NCBI RefSeq assembly: GCF_002813295.1
Contig: NZ_PHUE01000001.1
Span: 3,596,001 to 3,660,000 of the forward strand
Reading direction: 5' to 3'
Origin: Flavobacterium sp. 5
GTDB lineage: Bacteria; Bacteroidota; Bacteroidia; Flavobacteriales; Flavobacteriaceae
Length of the DNA: 64,000 bases
Under the pieces are notes generated by a model. That model saw only the letters and a list, made by a program, of their open reading frames with translations. It was not told where the DNA came from and searched no databases. Position numbers and translations under genes: made by a program. Position 1 is the first letter of the stretch, and every line of letters starts with the position of its first letter. This document shows, piece after piece, positions 59,794 to 64,000 of the stretch.

Positions 59794-62700
59794 ATGAAAG
59801 AAAATTTACCATCTGTTGAAGAATTATTACAAAAAATAAAAAAACAAGAACATACTATTTCGCTATTGCAAAAGAAGATTGACTCTATTGCAAATTTTGA
59901 GTTTTTTACCCGAGAAACTTCCGATTTTATTTGTGTTTCGGATTTAAATAGTTATTTCAAAGAATTTAATCTTGTATTCATTAATAAACTAGGATATTCT
60001 AAAAGAGAATTACTGGTAAATAGCTATATTCAATATGTTTATCCAGAAGATATTCCTAAAACAAGGAACGCTTTACAAGAACTTTTAAATGGGAATAAAA
60101 CCGTAATTTTTGAAAATAGAATCCTTTCCAAAAAAGGAGAACTAATAACGGTGCAATGGACTTCAATTATAAATCCTTCTAAAAATTTGGTGTATTCCAT
60201 AGGAAGAGACATTACTGAAATTAGAAAAGTTCAAGAAAAATTATTCGCAAGCGAAAGTTTACTAAATGATGCTCAGAAAATTGCAAAAATTGGAAGTTGG
60301 GAATTCAATCTTCTAAACAATGATTTAATTTGGTCTAACGAACTGTATTGTATTTTCGAAATGGAGAAGAAGCCAAGTAATCATTTATTTGATAATTATT
60401 TGAAATATTTTTCTGAAGAGGATAAGGAGATGGTATATAGTAAAATACATGCATGTGTGCAAAATAAAAAACCTTATGAAGTAACTCATAAAATACTATT
60501 TCCTGACAATCGAACCAAGTGGATTTATGGAACAGGAATTCCAATATTAAATGATAAAGACGAAGTAGTAGCTTTACGAGGGGTTGTTCAAGATATTACC
60601 GAAAAAAAAAGAATAGAAAATGAAATTTTAGCAAAAGAAAAAGAAGTTGCCGTTATTAAAGAGAAAGAGAGAGAACAAGAGAGTAATGCTAAGTTTAGAA
60701 ACTATGTAGAGAATGCTCCAGATGGAGTTATGGTGGTAAATATGGAGGGATGCTTTATAGAAGTGAATCCGGCTGCTTCTAAGATTACAGGCTATTCCAA
60801 AAAGAAATTATTAAAAAAAAAGCTGAGAGATTTAACGCCATCGGATTCTCTAGTAAATATTGAACCTATTTTTTCAACTCTTTTTTTGAAAGGAACTTCA
60901 AATGATAGTATACCTTTTATACATCAAGATGGAACTATACGTGACTGGTCAATTGATGCTGTTAAACTTTCGGAAAAGCAAATTTTATTGTTTGTAAAAG
61001 ATGTGACTGAACGGAAAAAAGCAGAAGTAAAGCTAAAGGAAAGTGAACTTTTTTTAAAAGAAACTCAGGATATTGCTCAAATAGGAACCTATAGTATCAA
61101 TATGTATACAGGAAAATGGGCACGTACCGATTTGTTGAATACAATTTTTGGAATTGATTCTGATTATGATTTGAACGCAGAATCATTTACCGCTCTAGTT
61201 CATCCGGATTGGAAAGAAAATTTAGAACTTTATTTTCAAGATGAAGTGGTTAATAAAAGAAAACCATTTGATAGAGAATATAAAATTATAAGAGTAAACG
61301 ATAAGGCAGAACGTTGGGTGCATGGAATGGGAAGCTTAAAATGGGACAATGAGAACAAGCCATTAGTTGTTTTAGGAACCATTCGTGACATTACAGAGCA
61401 CAAATTATTAGAATTGGAATTGATAAAATCTAAAGAAAAAGCCGAAGAAAATGAAAAAGATTTATATGTAAAGTATATTGAATATGAAGAAATAAACGAA
61501 AGGTTAAAACAAACTAATAGGGAACTAAAAAAAGCAACAACTCAGGCAGAAGAAGCCAATAGAGCCAAATCGGATTTTTTATCCAATATGAGTCACGAGA
61601 TTAGAACACCATTAAATGGTATTGTGGGTTTTACCGATTTATTGATGAAAACTAATCTCGAAAAAAACCAATTGGAATATATGTCTACGGTTAATATTTC
61701 GGCCAATTCATTAATGGAAATTATTAATGATATTTTAGATTTTTCTAAAATTGAGTCTGGAAAATTGGAATTACACATTGAGGATATTGATCTTTTTCGA
61801 CTATTACATCAAGTGATAGAATTGTTTAAACACCAAGCCAATTTAAAAAATATTGTTTTAACGCTTGCAATCGGAGAAAACGTTCCACAATTTATTTACG
61901 CAGATTCAATACGATTGAAACAAATATTGGTAAATTTAATTAGTAATGCATTAAAATTTACCTCTTTTGGACATATTAGATTAGATGTCGAACATGTAAA
62001 AGAGGGTAAAAAAAAGACGGTTATAAAATTTTCTATTAAAGATACAGGTATTGGAATTAAGCATTACAATCAAAAAAAGATTTTTAATTCATTTGTACAA
62101 GAGGATAGTGCTACTTCTCGAAAATTTGGAGGAACAGGTTTAGGTTTGGCAATTTCTAATTTGCTGCTTGGACTAATGAAAAGCAGTATGCAGCTAAAAA
62201 GTAAATATGGAGATGGAAGTGATTTTTTCTTTTTTATAAAATTTAAAAAAGCAGAGCCTATAAAAGAGAATTTTACTGAGTTAGCAACACATAGAGTAAT
62301 TAAAAAAATAGAGAAAACAAAAAACCTAGATGCATATCGAATTTTAATTGTAGAAGATAACAAAATAAATATGTTTTTAGCGAAGACTCTAGTGAAAAGA
62401 ATTATTCCAAATGCTGTTATTTTGGAGGGTAGGGATGGTCAGGAAGGGGTTGAACAATTTGAAGTAAACAAACCTGACTTGATTTTAATGGATATTCAAA
62501 TGCCTATAAAAAATGGATACGAAGCTACTCTCGAAATCAGAGCTCTTAAAAATGGTGATAAAATACCTATTATTGCTTTGACAGCAGGAATTATGCTTGG
62601 GGAGAAAGATAAATGCTTAGAGTTTGGTATGAATGATTATGTTTCAAAACCAATAATAGAAGATGATCTGGATGTGATTATTCATAAATGGTTACCATAG
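59794..62700 (+). CDS. multi-PAS hybrid sensor histidine kinase/response regulator
   Basis: About 968 residues from the ATG at 59794, which aligns best with the upstream paralogue; an in-frame ATG at 59770 would add eight. In order: coiled coil, then PAS, PAS fold-3, a third PAS (around NAPDGVMVVNMEGCFIEVNP), a fourth PAS fold-3, coiled coil, HisKA with H601, HATPase with DTGIG and GGTGLGL, and receiver with D900 in LILMDIQMP. No membrane helix and no output domain. It shares the layout and much sequence of its neighbour, with two extra PAS domains inserted before the kinase core. Confidence 0.93.
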   Translation: MKENLPSVEELLQKIKKQEHTISLLQKKIDSIANFEFFTRETSDFICVSDLNSYFKEFNLVFINKLGYSKRELLVNSYIQYVYPEDIPKTRNALQELLNGNKTVIFENRILSKKGELITVQWTSIINPSKNLVYSIGRDITEIRKVQEKLFASESLLNDAQKIAKIGSWEFNLLNNDLIWSNELYCIFEMEKKPSNHLFDNYLKYFSEEDKEMVYSKIHACVQNKKPYEVTHKILFPDNRTKWIYGTGIPILNDKDEVVALRGVVQDITEKKRIENEILAKEKEVAVIKEKEREQESNAKFRNYVENAPDGVMVVNMEGCFIEVNPAASKITGYSKKKLLKKKLRDLTPSDSLVNIEPIFSTLFLKGTSNDSIPFIHQDGTIRDWSIDAVKLSEKQILLFVKDVTERKKAEVKLKESELFLKETQDIAQIGTYSINMYTGKWARTDLLNTIFGIDSDYDLNAESFTALVHPDWKENLELYFQDEVVNKRKPFDREYKIIRVNDKAERWVHGMGSLKWDNENKPLVVLGTIRDITEHKLLELELIKSKEKAEENEKDLYVKYIEYEEINERLKQTNRELKKATTQAEEANRAKSDFLSNMSHEIRTPLNGIVGFTDLLMKTNLEKNQLEYMSTVNISANSLMEIINDILDFSKIESGKLELHIEDIDLFRLLHQVIELFKHQANLKNIVLTLAIGENVPQFIYADSIRLKQILVNLISNALKFTSFGHIRLDVEHVKEGKKKTVIKFSIKDTGIGIKHYNQKKIFNSFVQEDSATSRKFGGTGLGLAISNLLLGLMKSSMQLKSKYGDGSDFFFFIKFKKAEPIKENFTELATHRVIKKIEKTKNLDAYRILIVEDNKINMFLAKTLVKRIIPNAVILEGRDGQEGVEQFEVNKPDLILMDIQMPIKNGYEATLEIRALKNGDKIPIIALTAGIMLGEKDKCLEFGMNDYVSKPIIEDDLDVIIHKWLP

Positions 62701-62764
62701 GAATAGTTTTGTGACTATCTAAATAAATAAGCGGTTCTGATTTTGTATAGAATGTGTATAAAAA

Positions 62765-62796
62765 AAAAGAGCGTCGAATTACTTCAACACTCTTTT
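62765..62796 (-). terminator. terminator after the 58-aa exported peptide gene
   Basis: On minus-strand RNA a 14-bp stem with two G-U pairs (62783-62796 with 62765-62778), 4-nt loop and eight terminal U. It is 24 nt past the stop codon at 62820. Confidence 0.75.
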
Positions 62797-62819
62797 CGGG
62801 GCATTATAAATTAATTGCA

Positions 62820-62996
62820 TTACAGTTTCTGTGCAGATTTAGCAGTACAACAAGATTTTTTAGATTTGTCGCATGCTTTTTTTTCTTTAGCAGTGCATTC
62901 TTTTTTTGTAGATTCTTTTGACTTTGTTTCTTGAGCACTCATATTCATCCCTGCCGAAAAAAGAGCTACTGCTAAAATGGTGATTAGGTTTTTCAT
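62820..62996 (-). CDS. small exported Cys/Lys-rich peptide
   Basis: A 58-residue open frame. It starts MKNLITILAVALFSAGMNMS, a signal peptide with likely cleavage after AQ (residue 21-22). The mature ~36 residues are extremely Lys-rich with four Cys (C34, C42, C49, C50) and Thr/Ser/Ala. A strong terminator follows, and codon use and signal sequence look genuine. The Cys pattern, and the thioredoxin and metal-binding genes just upstream on the same strand, suggest metal or thiol chemistry in the periplasm. This is inference. Confidence 0.65.
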   Translation of the reverse strand: MKNLITILAVALFSAGMNMSAQETKSKESTKKECTAKEKKACDKSKKSCCTAKSAQKL

Positions 62997-63145
62997 TTTT
63001 TGATTTTTGATTGTTAATGAGTTTCAAAAGTATTCCTTTTTTTGAATAAGGATTATTAATTAACTTTTTTATAACGTAATGTTGGGAATATATTGAGCTC
63101 AATAATAGCAACATTCATAATTAAAAATGAATATCTTTTTTTTGA

Positions 63146-63448
63146 TTAAAAACTGTGCTTTTCTTTAATTATTTTAATTAAATCAGAGCTACTTAGAACA
63201 CCCGATTGTCTCCATAATTGTTTTCCGTTTTGGAAGAGAATCATTGTTGGGACTCCACGAACTTGATATTGAGAAGCTATTTGTTGATTTTTGTCGACAT
63301 CAATTTTGATGATTGAAATTTGTTCTCCCAAATTATCTTTTACTTCTTTTAAAATAGGAGCCAATGTTTGACAAGGACCACACCAAGTGGCAAAAAAATC
63401 AACCAAAACAGGTTTCTCTGATTGAATAATGTTGTTGAAAGCACTCAT
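63146..63448 (-). CDS. trxA: thioredoxin
   Basis: A 100-residue thioredoxin with active site WCGPC (C23 and C26), the cis-Pro segment RGVPTMILF (about 69-77) and no signal peptide, so it is cytoplasmic. It reduces protein disulfides. It overlaps the DUF2892 gene by 4 nt (ATGA), so translation is coupled. Because it sits with a metal-binding protein, it may be a local thioredoxin rather than the housekeeping one. Confidence 0.93.
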   Translation of the reverse strand: MSAFNNIIQSEKPVLVDFFATWCGPCQTLAPILKEVKDNLGEQISIIKIDVDKNQQIASQYQVRGVPTMILFQNGKQLWRQSGVLSSSDLIKIIKEKHSF

Positions 63449-63648
63449 TTTTTGGAGTATTTGTTTTTAGGGACGGTGCAGCCATTAGGCCCACAGCCTG
63501 AATTAAATATAGCTTGAATAAAGAAAAATAATCCGAAGACAATAAAAAACCATTCGTGTGTATTGTAGGCTTGAGCGAATAAGAATATGGCAAAAGCTAA
63601 ACGAAAAACCCGCATGGCATTCCAGTTGCTAAATAGTAATTCTTTCAT
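63445..63648 (-). CDS. DUF2892-like small membrane protein
   Basis: A 67-residue protein with two membrane helices (about residues 14-30 and 33-48) and a Cys-containing tail, SGCGPNGCTVP, that could bind metal or form a disulfide. It resembles the YgaP-type DUF2892 membrane segment. Its stop overlaps the thioredoxin start (ATGA), and the metal-binding gene is 9 nt upstream, so the three form one operon. Confidence 0.75.
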   Translation of the reverse strand: MKELLFSNWNAMRVFRLAFAIFLFAQAYNTHEWFFIVFGLFFFIQAIFNSGCGPNGCTVPKNKYSKK

Positions 63649-63657
63649 TTTGTAGGT

Positions 63658-63984
63658 TTATAAAATGGGATTTTCAATTTTATATTTGGGATCGTAGCTA
63701 ATTTCTTTTTGAAAAGTTTTCAAATTAATTTCAAAATTACTTATTATTAATATTTCAGCAAAATTTGTACTCATATTTACATTCAAAACGCCATCAATTG
63801 CAGTAAACTTTTCGGAAACTGCATTGCTACATCCATTACAAGTGATGCCTTCAAATGAATATAAATTTACAATAACTGTATTGTTTTTTTGTATTTCTAT
63901 CCATAATTCGGTTCCAGCTCTTGGTGTTACTGAATTTTGAGATACTTCTATTTTTAAAAAGTCGAAAGCTGCCTTGAAAAGCAT
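63658..63984 (-). CDS. heavy-metal-associated-domain protein, start uncertain or beyond window
   Basis: At least 108 residues. The second half carries an HMA-like segment, GITCNGCSNAV, with CxxC at C49/C52, and the following VLNVNMS strand typical of metal-binding domains. The frame stays open upstream of the ATG at 63984 to the window end, so the true start may be outside. It is the first visible gene of the metal/thiol operon with the DUF2892 and thioredoxin genes. Copper or mercury handling is possible but not shown. Confidence 0.6.
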   Translation of the reverse strand: MLFKAAFDFLKIEVSQNSVTPRAGTELWIEIQKNNTVIVNLYSFEGITCNGCSNAVSEKFTAIDGVLNVNMSTNFAEILIISNFEINLKTFQKEISYDPKYKIENPIL

Positions 63985-64000
63985 TTCATATTCTTCTCGG

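Noticed and set aside
62887..63114. 75-residue minus-strand frame near the thioredoxin gene
   Set aside because: It overlaps the 58-residue signal-peptide gene in another frame, starts in AT-rich intergenic DNA and has no domain or terminator of its own.
1..64000. tRNA, rRNA, prophage or classical insertion sequence
   Set aside because: I looked through the intergenic regions and found no cloverleaf-like sequence, rRNA segment, integrase or transposase gene. This was done by eye, so a covariance-model scan could still reveal a small RNA.

Overview
The window reads as a low-GC chromosome segment from a Flavobacterium-type member of the Bacteroidetes. Evidence: the gene families (DUF349, DUF2167, DUF4494, LVIVD, OstA-like, TauE/SafE beside ccoG/ccoH), the near absence of Shine-Dalgarno sequences, and recurrent TAnnTTTG -7 promoter elements. 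No rRNA, tRNA, prophage, classical insertion sequence or CRISPR array was recognised.

Layout. 1-6.4 kb: the end of a cbb3 oxidase cluster (ccoG, ccoH, a TauE/SafE membrane protein) and hemN, which has an Fnr-type palindrome placed like a class II activator site. Between them lies repeat-rich DNA: two copies of a 120-bp imperfect palindrome, a 21-bp tandem array, a GIY-YIG nuclease gene bounded by the same arms as the palindromes, and a hairpin repeat called P here. 6.5-18.4 kb: small exported proteins, DUF349, aroE with a TPR protein, a class III aminotransferase, an OstA-like protein and a GH13 lipoprotein. 18.6-28.6 kb: an LVIVD surface lipoprotein; a phospholipid operon (LUD, cdsA, psd, ACBP) ending in a lipoprotein superoxide dismutase; rsfS-ftsH; birA; pyrE and a NUDIX gene with start codons 7 nt apart. 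28.7-42.2 kb: aldo/keto reductase, DEAD-box helicase, a ddl-to-coaD-to-PhnA gene run, PASTA protein plus rluD, SPFH, an ABC ATPase, DUF2167. 40.7-47.8 kb: exported adenosine deaminase with an MFS transporter, yaaA, four VOC genes with DoxX, and a GlxA-type regulator; this last block is bounded by yaaA and by an in-frame remnant of the yaaA 3' end. 47.9-51.6 kb: hypothetical genes, an aminotransferase with a Tat-like leader, and a second 21-bp array followed by a P element. 51.6-56.5 kb: a tetR-tolC-emrA-emrB efflux operon. 56.7-64 kb: DUF4494, two tandem hybrid histidine kinases, a 58-residue Cys/Lys-rich exported peptide, and a thioredoxin/DUF2892/metal-binding cluster cut by the window end.

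The best candidates for something undescribed are (i) the GIY-YIG element with its apparently non-autonomous palindromic derivatives, (ii) the two-locus 21-bp minisatellite with a shared ~110-bp leader, (iii) the P repeat, whose hairpin changes sequence but stays paired, and (iv) the yaaA-end duplication bracketing the VOC/GlxA block.
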